Shown one piece after another: positions 1 through 8,587 of a stretch of 53,485 nucleotides of DNA. The notes beneath the pieces are model-generated. The model was not told where the DNA came from, made no database searches, and worked only from the letters and a program-made list of their open reading frames with translations. The position numbers and the translations under genes were made by a program. How positions within the stretch are numbered: the stretch's first letter is position 1; every line of letters starts with the position of its first letter. The stretch is from NCBI GenBank assembly GCA_009783205.1, contig WRHO01000011.1:1-53485 (forward strand). The letters run 5' to 3'. This DNA is from Oscillospiraceae bacterium. Its GTDB lineage: Bacteria; Bacillota; Clostridia; Oscillospirales; Ruminococcaceae.

Positions 1-848
1 ATTGACGGGGTATATCCTCGCGCAATCGGCGGCTCGCCTATGGAAAGCCCCACCTCACGTTGCGCCATGGCGAAACGTGTAAGATTGTCCATCATCAATA
101 AGACATCTTTACCTTGTTGCATGAAATATTCGGCAATAGCCGTAGCGGTCAATGGACATTTATTCCGAAGCATTGCCGGTTGGTCGCCCGTAGCGACTAC
201 AACCACCGAACGCGCCATACCTTCCTCACCAAGGTCGTTTTCAATAAATTCGCGAACCTCTCTCCCGCGCTCCCCAACTAATGCTATTACGTTTAGGTCG
301 GCTTTTACCTTTTTGGCAATCATGCCCATAAGCGTAGATTTACCAACGCCCGAGCCGGCGAAAATGCCTATTCTTTGCCCTTTACCCAAGGTAAGAATAC
401 CGTCTATTGCCTTAACGCCCATTTCGAGCGGTTCGGATATCTTCGGTCGCGTCAAAGGGTTTACGGTTATACCGGTAATGGGCATTGTCCCCGTATAATC
501 AACCTCGTCGCCGCCGTCAAGCGGGCGACCGATTGCGTCTATAATCCTCCCGACCAAATCGGGCGAGGTGTTCACCATGAGCTTATCGCCGGTATTATCA
601 ACAATGCTCCCCGGGCCTATTCCCTCAATATCGGTGTAAGGCATAAGCAAAACCTTGCTCGAATTAAACCCGACAACTTCTGCAAAAACGTGGGTTTTCA
701 TATCCTTGCTGTAAATCCTGCATACATCGCCTATGTTACAGGATGGGCCGCTCGCCTCAATGGTCATGCCTATAATCTTCTCTATTTTGCCCATATTGCG
801 ATAAGAGTCAAAGTTATTCAGTTCTTCACGAAACCCGCTCAAATCCAT
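1..848 (-). CDS. fliI: Flagellar export ATPase FliI (3' end outside window)
   Basis: FliI is the hexameric ATPase that powers the flagellar type III export gate at the cytoplasmic face of the basal body. The 282 visible residues start at the ATG at 848 and show Walker A (AGSGVGKS, residues 164-171), the VGERGREV motif (191-198) and a Walker B strand ending in LLMMDNLTRFA (about 250-260), all typical of FliI and its F1-beta-like relatives. It is the last visible gene of an operon running flgB, flgC, fliE, fliF, fliG, fliH, fliI, and follows fliH by about 40 bases that carry a heptamer repeat array. The C-terminal third lies beyond the window edge. The identification rests on motifs plus the canonical gene order. 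Confidence 0.95.
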   Translation of the reverse strand, partial: MDLSGFREELNNFDSYRNMGKIEKIIGMTIEASGPSCNIGDVCRIYSKDMKTHVFAEVVGFNSSKVLLMPYTDIEGIGPGSIVDNTGDKLMVNTSPDLVGRIIDAIGRPLDGGDEVDYTGTMPITGITVNPLTRPKISEPLEMGVKAIDGILTLGKGQRIGIFAGSGVGKSTLMGMIAKKVKADLNVIALVGERGREVREFIENDLGEEGMARSVVVVATGDQPAMLRNKCPLTATAIAEYFMQQGKDVLLMMDNLTRFAMAQREVGLSIGEPPIARGYTPS

Positions 849-877
849 CTAATTATTAACTCCCGCACATTATACTA

Positions 878-932
878 TCAACTGTCAACTGTCAACTGTC
901 AACTGTCTCGTCAGTCTCGTCAGTCTCGTCAG
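878..932. repeat. Compound tandem repeat at the fliH-fliI junction
   Basis: Four perfect copies of a 7-bp unit (tcaactg on the plus strand, so TTGACAG-type on the coding strand) at 878-905 abut three perfect copies of a 9-bp unit (tctcgtcag) at 906-932. The 9-bp block encodes the FliH DET repeats and the 7-bp block supplies the FliH stop codon and part of the fliI leader. A TATAAT-like hexamer follows on the minus strand at about 869-874. Confidence 0.9.
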
Positions 933-1821
933 GTTTATTTTTGAACTTACCCTTACCGAGATTCTCTATCATTCTAAGCTGGGTTTGGATACCCGCGTCG
1001 GTGATTTCGCTACCGTTGTCGAGGATTAGCGTTCCTTTTGGAACGTCCTTTAAAACCTCAAACTCAATATGCTGGCGTTCACCCGAATTGCCGAAAATGC
1101 GAGACAAATCCTCTAAATCGACATTTGCCGATTCTTCTATATCGAGCTTAGAAAGCGATACCTTAACATAGGACGAGCCTCTGAAGTTCTTTGCCGCTTC
1201 TTTAAGCATTTTGGAAATAACCGCTTTATCCTTTTGATTAAGACTCCCGACGGTGATTTTATTTGAAATGGTAAAAATCAAATCGAAAAGCTTACTTTCA
1301 TACTCGCGAAAAAGCTGTTCCTTTTCATCGGGTAGGCGGCTTATAATCGAGTTTAACTCCTTGAGCGTTTCTCTACATTCCTCTTGCCCCTTCGTGTATC
1401 CCGCTTCATGCCCCTCATCTTCACCCTTTGAAAAGCCGGCGGCATACCCCTCCGCCTCTGCTTTTTTGCGAATATTGTTACAATCGTCTTCAACGCTTTC
1501 GCGAAGCGTTTTTATCATTGTGTCGGTGTCGTCAAGTATTCTTTGCGCGTCCTTCTCCGCTTTTTCGCGAAGCTCGTTACATTCTCGTTCACACTCGGTC
1601 TTTTGGCTCAATCGTTCCGCTTCAAGTTCTTCGCGGATTCGCCGCGCGTCAATTTCGGCTTTGGATAAGGCGGGCGGAGCTTCAGCCTTCTCGGGAACGG
1701 GCGGCTTTTCGCCGTTATCTATGGAACGGGTGGGCGTTGTCATGCCGCCTTCAATCGGCGCGACGCCCGTAATGCTGACCAACCCCCCCTGTTTTATTAC
1801 ACCTCTCGTAACTTTATCCAT
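892..1821 (-). CDS. fliH: Flagellar export stator protein FliH
   Basis: FliH binds FliI and holds the export ATPase near the C ring. The 309-residue product has a variable N-terminus, a long charged coiled coil (about residues 45-175) rich in Glu, Lys and Arg, with Gly-spaced GxxxG-type steps (AGFSKGEDEG, AGYTKGQEE) typical of FliH, and a C-terminal HrpE/YscL-like domain. The last residues (DETDETDET then VDS) are encoded by three 9-bp repeats, and the stop codon lies in an adjacent 7-bp repeat array, so the C-terminal tail is set by repeat DNA. Sequence similarity in this family is low; position between fliG and fliI supports the call. Confidence 0.88.
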   Translation of the reverse strand: MDKVTRGVIKQGGLVSITGVAPIEGGMTTPTRSIDNGEKPPVPEKAEAPPALSKAEIDARRIREELEAERLSQKTECERECNELREKAEKDAQRILDDTDTMIKTLRESVEDDCNNIRKKAEAEGYAAGFSKGEDEGHEAGYTKGQEECRETLKELNSIISRLPDEKEQLFREYESKLFDLIFTISNKITVGSLNQKDKAVISKMLKEAAKNFRGSSYVKVSLSKLDIEESANVDLEDLSRIFGNSGERQHIEFEVLKDVPKGTLILDNGSEITDAGIQTQLRMIENLGKGKFKNKPDETDETDETVDS

Positions 1822-1879
1822 TTAAACTGTTCCCTATTCCCTATTAATTAACTTGCCATTTCTCTTTATAAATGTTCCC

Positions 1880-2911
1880 TCAGGCAATTATATCGTCGCC
1901 GCCGCCCTTGTTGATTTCGAGAAGATTCTCGTCCTCGAGACGTCGAATAATATTGACGATTCTTTGTTGGGCTTCTTCTACGTCCCTCATTCTCACGTTA
2001 GACAGGTATTCTACGTCGGTTTGGGTGGATTCGCGCATACGACTCGACATATTTGCGTAAATAACCTCCGCAACCTCCGCGCTCGACCCCTTTATTGATA
2101 TCGACAAATCCTTCGGCTCGACTTCTTTTAAGAAGGTTTGTATAGCCATAGAATCGAGAAGAATAATATCCTCGAAAACGAACATCTTCTGTCGAATATT
2201 CTCGGCAAGCTTCGGGTCTCTTTGAATCAACTCGTCGAAAATGAACTTTTCGGTAGCCCTGTCTACATTATTGAGTACATCGGCTATATAATTGATACCG
2301 CCGACCTCCATTGAGTCCATGGTGACGAGGTTGGCATACTTGCGCTCAAGCGTCTCTTCAATAGACTTAACGACATCGGGCGACGCGGCGTCCATACGCG
2401 CAATTCTCTCAACGACGTCAATCCTGACCTCCTTAGGAAGCTCCGACAAAATTGCAGAGGCTTGGTCGCTTCTTGAATAAGACAAAATAAGCGCAATCGT
2501 CTGCGGGTGTTCGTTTTGAACTATCGCAAGAAGATTTTTATAATCGGCTTTACGCACAAACGAAAACGCCTTTGTTTTAAGCTGTTTTGTTATTTTTTCA
2601 AAAAGCGCGTTAGCCTGTTGCGGGCCGAATGCCTTTTCGAGTACCTCGCGTGCGTAATCGACGCCGCCCTCGGAAATGACCTTTTGGGTAAGACAAAGCT
2701 CATAAAACTCATTAAGCACCGATTCAACCTGTTCAGCGGGCCAATAGTCCAACTTTGCCACCTCGAGGGTCAGCCGTTCTATCTCATCGTCGGAAAAATG
2801 CTTGAATACGTGTGACGCGTTCTCCGAACCGATAGAGGACAGAACCAAAGCGGCTCTCTGTAAAGGATTCATTTCGACCTTTTCTTTTTTTTCAGCCATA
2901 TTTATAAACAT
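1880..2911 (-). CDS. fliG: Flagellar motor switch protein FliG
   Basis: FliG is the C-ring protein that couples the stator to rotor rotation. The 343-residue product has the family's usual length and three-domain form: an N-terminal FliF-binding domain (opening with NPLQRAALVLSSIG), a middle domain containing the EHPQTIALILSY motif near residue 133, and a C-terminal charged torque helix region (about 210-325). The middle-domain EHPQT motif is diagnostic. An alternative ATG four codons in (at 2899) is equally plausible, because the upstream GGAAAGG lies unusually close to the first ATG. It sits between fliF and fliH, as in most Firmicutes. Confidence 0.96.
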   Translation of the reverse strand: MFINMAEKKEKVEMNPLQRAALVLSSIGSENASHVFKHFSDDEIERLTLEVAKLDYWPAEQVESVLNEFYELCLTQKVISEGGVDYAREVLEKAFGPQQANALFEKITKQLKTKAFSFVRKADYKNLLAIVQNEHPQTIALILSYSRSDQASAILSELPKEVRIDVVERIARMDAASPDVVKSIEETLERKYANLVTMDSMEVGGINYIADVLNNVDRATEKFIFDELIQRDPKLAENIRQKMFVFEDIILLDSMAIQTFLKEVEPKDLSISIKGSSAEVAEVIYANMSSRMRESTQTDVEYLSNVRMRDVEEAQQRIVNIIRRLEDENLLEINKGGGDDIIA

Positions 2912-2960
2912 ACCTTTCCGGTGGATTCTTTTTGGTGGATTGATTAAGGACTATTTGCGT

Positions 2961-4604
2961 TTAAGCTTCATCATCGCGGAGCCAGGTGCGAATCAATTGA
3001 GCGATAATTTCGGGGTTAGACTTAGAGAACTCTTTTATCTCGCGCTTAAGCACAACGTCCTTTGTATCGTTCTCTTCGAGCAGGCTCTGTAGCTCAAAGC
3101 CTTCCTCCTGCGGCGGAAGCGGCTGGAACGCGTCGTCGGTGAGATATCCGCCCGCGCCGTCTATTATAACGGGAACTCCGCGGTTTCTGATAAGACGCTT
3201 TTTCTTAGAGCCGGACGTTGTAATAGCGAGTATAAACAGTATTACCAAAAGAACGCCGAGCGCAATTATTATCCATATAAGGATGCTACGTGTCATATCG
3301 GCAAAGCCTCGCGGTCCCGGGTCAATGGGATTAGGGTCAAGCGGGAACACCTTTGCGACCACCTGTACCTGTGTCGCGCCGGTAGCATTAGCAACAATCC
3401 CCTCCCAAACCTCAATCTCTGCGGGAGTCATAGGCTCGGAATTGACGACCAACGATGCCGTCCTGTTCTTTATTCTCAGACCGGTGTCCAAATATGTGTC
3501 AACCCGCCTGTTTATTTCATAATCAATATCCCGACCCCATTCGAGATAAAATTCACCGCCCGCTTCAACCTCGGGAATGGTGGGGTAATCGGGCCCGATA
3601 TTAGAGTTTACAAAGGTGCCGATTGGCCCGCCCTCTAAAGCAACGCCTCCCGCCGCGGCTTTTTCCTGAATCTTGCGAATAATACCGCCGTCGAGTCCTT
3701 CTATCGGGGTAAATTCCTCAATAAGCGTTTCGTGATTATCGCTGAAATCGACATCGACATTGACCGATAAATAGTGTCCTTTTTCACCAAACGCGGCGGT
3801 CAAAAGGGGATTAAGCCGTTCTTCATAAGCGTCCGCCATCATGTTGATTATCCCCGCCTCCATGGTGAGTCTCTGTTGGCGCAACGCCTGTGCCTCACCC
3901 TCCATACCCGCCGTATCGTTGGGAATAAGCTCGATTGAGTTGCCGTCGGTAACGGTTATATTATATTCCTCAAGACCGGGGACAGAATTTCTGACAAAGC
4001 CGTAAATACCCTTAATTTGAGCATTAGTCAAGGTTTTTCCGCTTTTTAACGTAACGCCGACGGATGCTCGCGCCTCTTCCTTGTCCTTATTTTCTACCAT
4101 TACATAGTTCGAGGTCTTCGGAATATGTAATATTACAACCGACCTCTCAACCTCGGGAATGTTGTCTAAATACGCTTTTATCCAGTCGATATACTGATGC
4201 TTTATTATTTCGTTCATTTCTGTATCAGTGGTGAACATTCCTATGTTGTTATTAAAAGTATCGTTGTTGAAGCCGGGGCGCGGCAAGCCCGCCTCGCTCA
4301 AAGCGCGGCGCGCATCGCCGACCGCCTTATCCGAAACGTAAACATTATCGTTTGAATCGACCCGCACATCTGTAATACCCGCCGTGGCTAAGGTTAATAC
4401 AATTTCCTGTGCCTCGTCCGCGCCGGAGGTTTTGGTCAACATCATATCCTTAGATGCGTTAAGAATCGCGGTAAGAACTATTGCCGAAACAATTATAACG
4501 CCGGCAACGGCAAGAATCAAAACTCTTGTTTTTGCGGCTAAACCTGTCCATTTGTCTTTAGTGGAAGTGAATGTTTTAGAACCCCATTCTTTTACTTTAT
4601 CCAT
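2961..4604 (-). CDS. fliF: Flagellar MS-ring protein FliF
   Basis: FliF builds the membrane ring that seeds flagellar assembly and houses the export gate. The 547-residue product is of normal length, with an N-terminal membrane segment (about residues 28-50), a large extracytoplasmic region containing YscJ/FliF ring-building motifs, a second membrane segment (about 440-467), and an acidic cytoplasmic C-terminus that in this family binds FliG. The segment LPRPGFNNDTF corresponds to the conserved region after the first ring-building domain. It lies between fliE and fliG in the canonical order. Confidence 0.96.
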   Translation of the reverse strand: MDKVKEWGSKTFTSTKDKWTGLAAKTRVLILAVAGVIIVSAIVLTAILNASKDMMLTKTSGADEAQEIVLTLATAGITDVRVDSNDNVYVSDKAVGDARRALSEAGLPRPGFNNDTFNNNIGMFTTDTEMNEIIKHQYIDWIKAYLDNIPEVERSVVILHIPKTSNYVMVENKDKEEARASVGVTLKSGKTLTNAQIKGIYGFVRNSVPGLEEYNITVTDGNSIELIPNDTAGMEGEAQALRQQRLTMEAGIINMMADAYEERLNPLLTAAFGEKGHYLSVNVDVDFSDNHETLIEEFTPIEGLDGGIIRKIQEKAAAGGVALEGGPIGTFVNSNIGPDYPTIPEVEAGGEFYLEWGRDIDYEINRRVDTYLDTGLRIKNRTASLVVNSEPMTPAEIEVWEGIVANATGATQVQVVAKVFPLDPNPIDPGPRGFADMTRSILIWIIIALGVLLVILFILAITTSGSKKKRLIRNRGVPVIIDGAGGYLTDDAFQPLPPQEEGFELQSLLEENDTKDVVLKREIKEFSKSNPEIIAQLIRTWLRDDEA

Positions 4605-4659
4605 TTATAATTAACCTCTTAATAATTTTATTGAACAGGCTCTTTTAAGGAGCCGTTTC

Positions 4660-4983
4660 TTAAATCTGCATTCTGATTATTTCGTTGTAGGAGTCTACTA
4701 CCGCGTTTCTCACGTTTACAAATAATTCCAAAGCGAGCGTCGCCTTTTCCTTATTAAGCATAATTGTTTCAAGGTCGTCGACGTCGCCGAGTACCATGCG
4801 AACGCTGTCTGCGTTTTTCACGGCGTCGGTATTGACCGCTTCGTTGAAGATTTGTGAAAAAACGTCCATAAAAGTGGGCTGTCCCGGTGCTCTTTCAACA
4901 ACCTTCGGGGCGGTAAGCGTTGTAACGGTGGGGGTGGTGGGAACGCCAATCGGCGGCATAGCGGTAATATCGGAAATGTACAT
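4660..4983 (-). CDS. fliE: Flagellar hook-basal body protein FliE
   Basis: FliE joins the MS ring to the proximal rod. The 107-residue product ends in the family's conserved C-terminal helix (ALELFVNVRNAVVDSYNEI, then an RMQI end). The start ATG at 4983 is preceded by AGGAGG with seven bases of spacing. The N-terminus is Pro/Thr-rich and poorly conserved, as usual for FliE. It is placed between flgC and fliF, matching the Firmicutes fla/che operon. Confidence 0.93.
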   Translation of the reverse strand: MYISDITAMPPIGVPTTPTVTTLTAPKVVERAPGQPTFMDVFSQIFNEAVNTDAVKNADSVRMVLGDVDDLETIMLNKEKATLALELFVNVRNAVVDSYNEIIRMQI

Positions 4984-5052
4984 TTATAATCCTCCTTCGA
5001 ATAAAGAAATCAATTAAATATCTGCCGGTTGTAAAGCTTCAGAGTCTATTTT

Positions 5053-5535
5053 TTATCCTCCGCGTCCCATGGAGAGCGTTCTCTGCGCCATTTGGACGAG
5101 GGTATCGTATACCGCCACATTATTTTGGAACGAGTGGGTGGCGAGCATAAGGTCAAATTGTTCCTCGGCGGTGTCAACATTGGGGAGGTAGTAATATCCG
5201 TCCTCATCGGCGTGGGGGTGGGTGGGGTCGTAAACGGGCAAGAACGGCGAATCCTCATTTTCCAATTTGCGAACCTCGGCGACCATGACGCCGCCAAAGC
5301 TTTTCTGTCTTCGTTCGGCGAGCGTTAATTCTAAAACTTCGCCGAAACGTCGATTATTTTTATTTATGTTCTTATATCCTTTAACCTCGCTGAAAAGGGT
5401 AATTTGCCGTCTGTACGGCCCCCCCTCCTCCGTTTCGGTTGTAAGTGCGTTGGTGATATTTTGGTTAATAACGTCCATACGCAGCCGTTGTGCAGAAATG
5501 CCCGAGACCGCCGCGTCGAGATGACTAAGAAACAT
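5053..5535 (-). CDS. flgC: Flagellar basal-body rod protein FlgC
   Basis: FlgC is one of the proximal rod proteins, exported by the flagellar type III system. The product is 160 residues from the ATG at 5535, which is preceded by GGGGGAGGAG at good spacing; an upstream in-frame start would only add a Shine-Dalgarno-derived extension. The N-terminal rod motif (SAQRLRMDVINQNITNA) and C-terminal helix (MLATHSFQNNVAVYDT) are both present; in the rod/hook family these pair as coiled coils. It sits directly downstream of flgB, separated by a short repeat-bearing gap. Confidence 0.95.
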   Translation of the reverse strand: MFLSHLDAAVSGISAQRLRMDVINQNITNALTTETEEGGPYRRQITLFSEVKGYKNINKNNRRFGEVLELTLAERRQKSFGGVMVAEVRKLENEDSPFLPVYDPTHPHADEDGYYYLPNVDTAEEQFDLMLATHSFQNNVAVYDTLVQMAQRTLSMGRGG

Positions 5536-5565
5536 TATAACTCCTCCCCCTCTATAACAAATAAT

Positions 5566-5586
5566 AACTGTCAACTGTCAATTGTC
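5566..5586. repeat. Heptamer repeat copy between flgB and flgC
   Basis: About three imperfect copies of the same 7-bp unit as at 878-905 (aactgtc/aattgtc). On the minus strand they continue into TTATTATTTG and TTATAG, closely matching the promoter-like element at 37322-37367. The array fills the flgB-flgC gap immediately upstream of the flgC ribosome binding site. Confidence 0.8.
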
Positions 5587-5588
5587 CG

Positions 5589-5957
5589 TCAGTTTTTACG
5601 CATTGCAATGCGTATTGCGTTAAGCTCGCTTTCTAAATGCCCGATAATTGCCTCTTGATGCAAAGCGTTACTTTTAAGCATTCCCGCCTGCATCTCATAA
5701 TCGACATTATTCCCGTCGGGCTGTCCTTTTGTAATTTCATCGACGAAAACATCGTTGATTCTAAGATTGAGTTCTTTTTTATATTTGTGGCTTTCGTTCA
5801 TTTTATCGCGCAAAACACCCGAAAAATGCAAATACTTAGATTTGTAATCAGGTGTGTCAATGTTATTAATATTATGAGCGATAATCTTCTTATTCTCGCT
5901 TGTGTACTGTAATCCCTGCTCTAATAATCTGAAGGAAGTTGTGTTAAATAAACCCAT
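5589..5957 (-). CDS. flgB: Flagellar basal-body rod protein FlgB
   Basis: FlgB is a proximal rod protein and the first gene of this flagellar operon. The 122-residue product has the conserved N-terminal block (residues about 12-45, including SENKKIIAHNINNIDTPDYK) and the usual C-terminal helix. The start ATG at 5957 follows AAGGAG with good spacing, and a sigma-A promoter lies about 35 bases upstream. The length matches the family. Confidence 0.95.
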   Translation of the reverse strand: MGLFNTTSFRLLEQGLQYTSENKKIIAHNINNIDTPDYKSKYLHFSGVLRDKMNESHKYKKELNLRINDVFVDEITKGQPDGNNVDYEMQAGMLKSNALHQEAIIGHLESELNAIRIAMRKN

Positions 5958-5990
5958 ACCGAACTCCTTATTAATTTAATAGTAAAAATC

Positions 5991-6019
5991 ATTATACTAC
6001 ATTTTTTTATAAATTTCAA
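5991..6019 (-). promoter_or_regulatory. Sigma-A promoter of the flagellar operon
   Basis: On the minus strand TTGAAA (6014-6019) and TATAAT (5991-5996) are separated by exactly 17 bases in a very AT-rich stretch, giving a leader of roughly 27 bases to flgB. It looks like a housekeeping promoter, not a sigma-D one. Confidence 0.8.
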
Positions 6020-6057
6020 CATTTTTTTAAAAAATTTTTGTAACCGTTTTGTAACTT

Positions 6058-6774
6058 TTATAAATAATCCTTCATTTTCCTTGTTCTTTCCCGCATTTTT
6101 TTAAGTTTTACATGGGGCATTTCTTTAAAAACATAAGGCTTTGGCGGCGGCAAATCGCCAAAGCGTTCCTTTGCGGCGATAATCGAATCGGCAATTTCCT
6201 CTGCGTCCCCGAATCTGTGCGGTACAACCGCTTGTTGCGAAAGGCTGAAGCCGCTTTCTTCAAAAAAGAATTCTTTAAAGGTAAGAACGCCGTCCTTAAA
6301 ATAATAGCCGAGCCTGTCTGAATTGCCGATATATTCCCGAACACAAGGTTCATCGGTTTTTATAATGAGTCGTTCTCCTTTGCATATTTCCGCAAATTCG
6401 ATTTTATTGAGCGGTATGACAAATAATCTGCGAAGAACCGTCTTTTCCCCAAAATGAGTGAATCCGCCCGCATAAAGACTTACCACAACGTCCTTTAATC
6501 CTATTTCCAAGTATGTATACTTAGAATGGGCATAGATTTTGCGCTCCGCCACCTCAATCATAATGCGCGAAATTAACGCAAATACGAATATAACACCACA
6601 GATGATTTCACCGGCGGGGATTAAAAGCCGACTGTGCATAAGATTTCTAAGGCTCAGAAGAAGACACACGGTAAGAAATATCGCGATAAGCACAACGGGC
6701 GCGACAATATATTCGAGAAATGTACGAACTCTCTTTCTATACATATTCGCGTCACAGTGGAAATAGCATTTCAT
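6058..6774 (-). CDS. Two-TM membrane protein of unknown function
   Basis: No family recognised. The product (about 238 residues from the ATG at 6774) has two hydrophobic segments near residues 22-42 and 52-72, followed by a cytoplasmic-looking domain of about 160 residues rich in Phe, Glu and Lys, with a basic C-terminus. The arrangement of two helices then a beta-rich soluble domain resembles small PH-like/YcxB-type membrane proteins, but this is only a resemblance. A promoter-like pair at 6814-6842 places the transcription start inside any longer reading frame, so the ATG at 6774 was chosen over the TTG at 6813. It is transcribed separately from the flagellar operon and divergently from the PilZ gene. 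Confidence 0.6.
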   Translation of the reverse strand: MKCYFHCDANMYRKRVRTFLEYIVAPVVLIAIFLTVCLLLSLRNLMHSRLLIPAGEIICGVIFVFALISRIMIEVAERKIYAHSKYTYLEIGLKDVVVSLYAGGFTHFGEKTVLRRLFVIPLNKIEFAEICKGERLIIKTDEPCVREYIGNSDRLGYYFKDGVLTFKEFFFEESGFSLSQQAVVPHRFGDAEEIADSIIAAKERFGDLPPPKPYVFKEMPHVKLKKMRERTRKMKDYL

Positions 6775-6813
6775 AGCCGTATAAATTTCTCCCTCTCCGT
6801 CATCGTACAACAA

Positions 6814-6842
6814 AGTATAACATAAACTTTTTAATTTGTACA
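6814..6842 (-). promoter_or_regulatory. Promoter of the two-TM protein gene
   Basis: Minus-strand TGTACA (6837-6842) and TATACT (6814-6819) with 17-base spacing. The -10 is good and the -35 matches only four of six positions. Confidence 0.5.
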
Positions 6843-6848
6843 GCGTTA

Positions 6849-6877
6849 AAAATATGTATTTTAAAAAAACATATTTT
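6849..6877. other. AT-rich inverted repeat between divergent genes
   Basis: AAAATATGT (6849-6857) and ACATATTTT (6869-6877) form a perfect 9-bp inverted repeat with an 11-base loop, located between two divergent promoters. It could be an operator for either promoter, or a weak hairpin. Confidence 0.5.
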
Positions 6878-6907
6878 ATATTTTTTGTTTTTCTTTGGTA
6901 TAAACAC

Positions 6908-6936
6908 TTGATTTATTATAAGGGTTGATGTATAAT
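6908..6936 (+). promoter_or_regulatory. Sigma-A promoter of the PilZ-Cache-ParA operon
   Basis: TTGATT (6908-6913), 17 bases, TATAAT (6931-6936), leaving a leader of about 35 bases before the TTG start at 6978. Confidence 0.75.
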
Positions 6937-6977
6937 AAACTATTATATTTAAAATCATTTAAGGGCGGTGGGTTTAA

Positions 6978-7667
6978 TTGAGCGAAAAAATCAAATCAAT
7001 TCAGGTATATAATCAAAGCGGCGAGCTTGTTTATGAGTGTTCGAAGGGTTTTTCTGTTCACGCAAGAGGAGTACACAGAAATCCGGTCGACGACATTTTA
7101 GTTTTAAAGGGGAAGAATATGCCCGCGTTCGATATGGGAACCCCCGTAGATATTGTAATTACCGCAAGAAACGGCGAAAGACAAAAATATTTTTGTAAGG
7201 TTGCTTTTTATAACGGGAATCAGCTTAGGCTGATTATCGACACAGAAAAAGCAAGAAGCCTCGAAAATCACAGACGGTATTACAGAATTAAAACGGCGAT
7301 TAACTGTCGTATAGTCGATATTACGAGGGGCGAGGACGTTACCGCATATAACCCTAACCTTTACGGAAAAATATACGACATTAACATAGGCGGGGTGTTC
7401 ATGGCCGTCGAAACGCCTGAAAAATACCGTGTGGACGACCTTATATCCTTAACGGCAATTCTAAACTCAAACAAATTAGAGGTAACGGCGAGGGTGCTGA
7501 GGATTCAAGAATCGGATAATGGCGAGGTTTTAGGCTACAGATGCTCCTTCGTTTCTATATCTCCGCATAAAGAGGATTTGATTTCCTCTTATATAAATTA
7601 CCTTCAGCTTGAGGAACGAAGGGTTGAAATAGAATTGGAGAAATTAGAAAAGGGCATAAGCGAATGA
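6978..7667 (+). CDS. PilZ-domain c-di-GMP effector, YcgR-like
   Basis: This 229-residue protein has an N-terminal beta domain (about residues 1-95, YcgR-N/PilZN-like) and a C-terminal PilZ domain. The c-di-GMP-binding arginine motif RRYYR lies near residue 98 and the second motif appears as DINIGG near residue 135, where the family normally has (D/N)xSxxG, so the Ser is Ile here. YcgR-type proteins act as flagellar brakes or swim regulators, and the gene sits beside the flagellar operon. The TTG start follows AAGGGCGG. The gene overlaps the next by four bases (ATGA), implying translational coupling. Confidence 0.85.
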   Translation: MSEKIKSIQVYNQSGELVYECSKGFSVHARGVHRNPVDDILVLKGKNMPAFDMGTPVDIVITARNGERQKYFCKVAFYNGNQLRLIIDTEKARSLENHRRYYRIKTAINCRIVDITRGEDVTAYNPNLYGKIYDINIGGVFMAVETPEKYRVDDLISLTAILNSNKLEVTARVLRIQESDNGEVLGYRCSFVSISPHKEDLISSYINYLQLEERRVEIELEKLEKGISE

Positions 7668-8566
7668 GAAAGCTCTTACTTGCGTTTATACTTGTCCCCG
7701 TAGCGGTTACATCTGTCATAGGCTTATTCGCGCTTTCTGCTTTTTCCGCAAAGCTTACGAGCGTCGCAAATGCTGAATCGGCGTACGCAAACGCAACGGG
7801 GATTACCGCCTTGGTGGGTGAATACACCGCATTTTTAACCGCCGCCGCCGAGCTTGATGCCGTAAAAGAGGCTTCGAGCAAGTCGGAGGCGGGGCGGTTT
7901 GTCGAGCCTTTTCTAACCAAATATGTTAAAAACGGCGACGGAATTTACGATATATTGATTACAAACGGCGACGGATTTGTTTTCGCGAGCCACATGGGAG
8001 AGTATAACAGCTCAGAGACATTCCGCGATGTTTCCGAATTAATCGGTCTTGCGCCTACCCCTTCGCCCGTTTCGGGGTTTTATGACGAGGGGCGGTTTTA
8101 CTGTGCAAAGCCGGTAAAAGACGATGAAACCGGGGATATAACGGGGTATATAGTGCTTATAACCGAAAACGACTTAATTCCCGACTATGTTAGCTCAAAG
8201 TCGGATACTCTTTATAAAGGGGGAAAAGGTGTTTTTGCGGTGTTTGATGATTACGGTTATATTATAAGTACCGACGGTGGGGTCGGCTCGGTTTTAAAAA
8301 ACGGCGTCGAAACACACAGAGACAGGATTTTACCGGTCGACGCCTACTATGAGCTTTTTGAACAAGGCGGGCGATTCGGCGCGGCGGGGAATATCGAAGG
8401 AACAAAATGGAGATGGATTTCCCTCTACCCGATTACGGGTGCGTCGCCGTCGGCGTTCGACATTTTTATAATCGCATTTGACATATCGGCGGCAATTTGC
8501 TTGGTCAATATTGTCATTATGGTAATAATAACAAAAAAGAGAAAAAAGAACACGGGGAACACTTAA
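7664..8566 (+). CDS. Membrane sensor-like protein with extracytoplasmic Cache-like domain
   Basis: The 300-residue product has an N-terminal membrane anchor (about residues 4-28), an extracytoplasmic domain of about 220 residues, a second membrane segment (about 266-289) and a short Lys-rich tail. The middle region (INGDGFVFASHMGEY, then later VFAVFDDYGYIISTDGG) has the look of a double Cache ligand-binding domain as in chemoreceptors. Unlike a chemoreceptor there is no cytoplasmic output domain, so any signal must pass to a partner. Neighbours are the overlapping PilZ gene and the downstream ParA gene. The Cache call is by pattern only. Confidence 0.6.
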   Translation: MRKLLLAFILVPVAVTSVIGLFALSAFSAKLTSVANAESAYANATGITALVGEYTAFLTAAAELDAVKEASSKSEAGRFVEPFLTKYVKNGDGIYDILITNGDGFVFASHMGEYNSSETFRDVSELIGLAPTPSPVSGFYDEGRFYCAKPVKDDETGDITGYIVLITENDLIPDYVSSKSDTLYKGGKGVFAVFDDYGYIISTDGGVGSVLKNGVETHRDRILPVDAYYELFEQGGRFGAAGNIEGTKWRWISLYPITGASPSAFDIFIIAFDISAAICLVNIVIMVIITKKRKKNTGNT

Positions 8567-8587
8567 AGGAAAGGCGTGGTCACAATT

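Noticed and set aside
40-944. Plus-strand reading frames at the left edge
   Set aside because: They are opposite to fliI, whose motifs are unmistakable.
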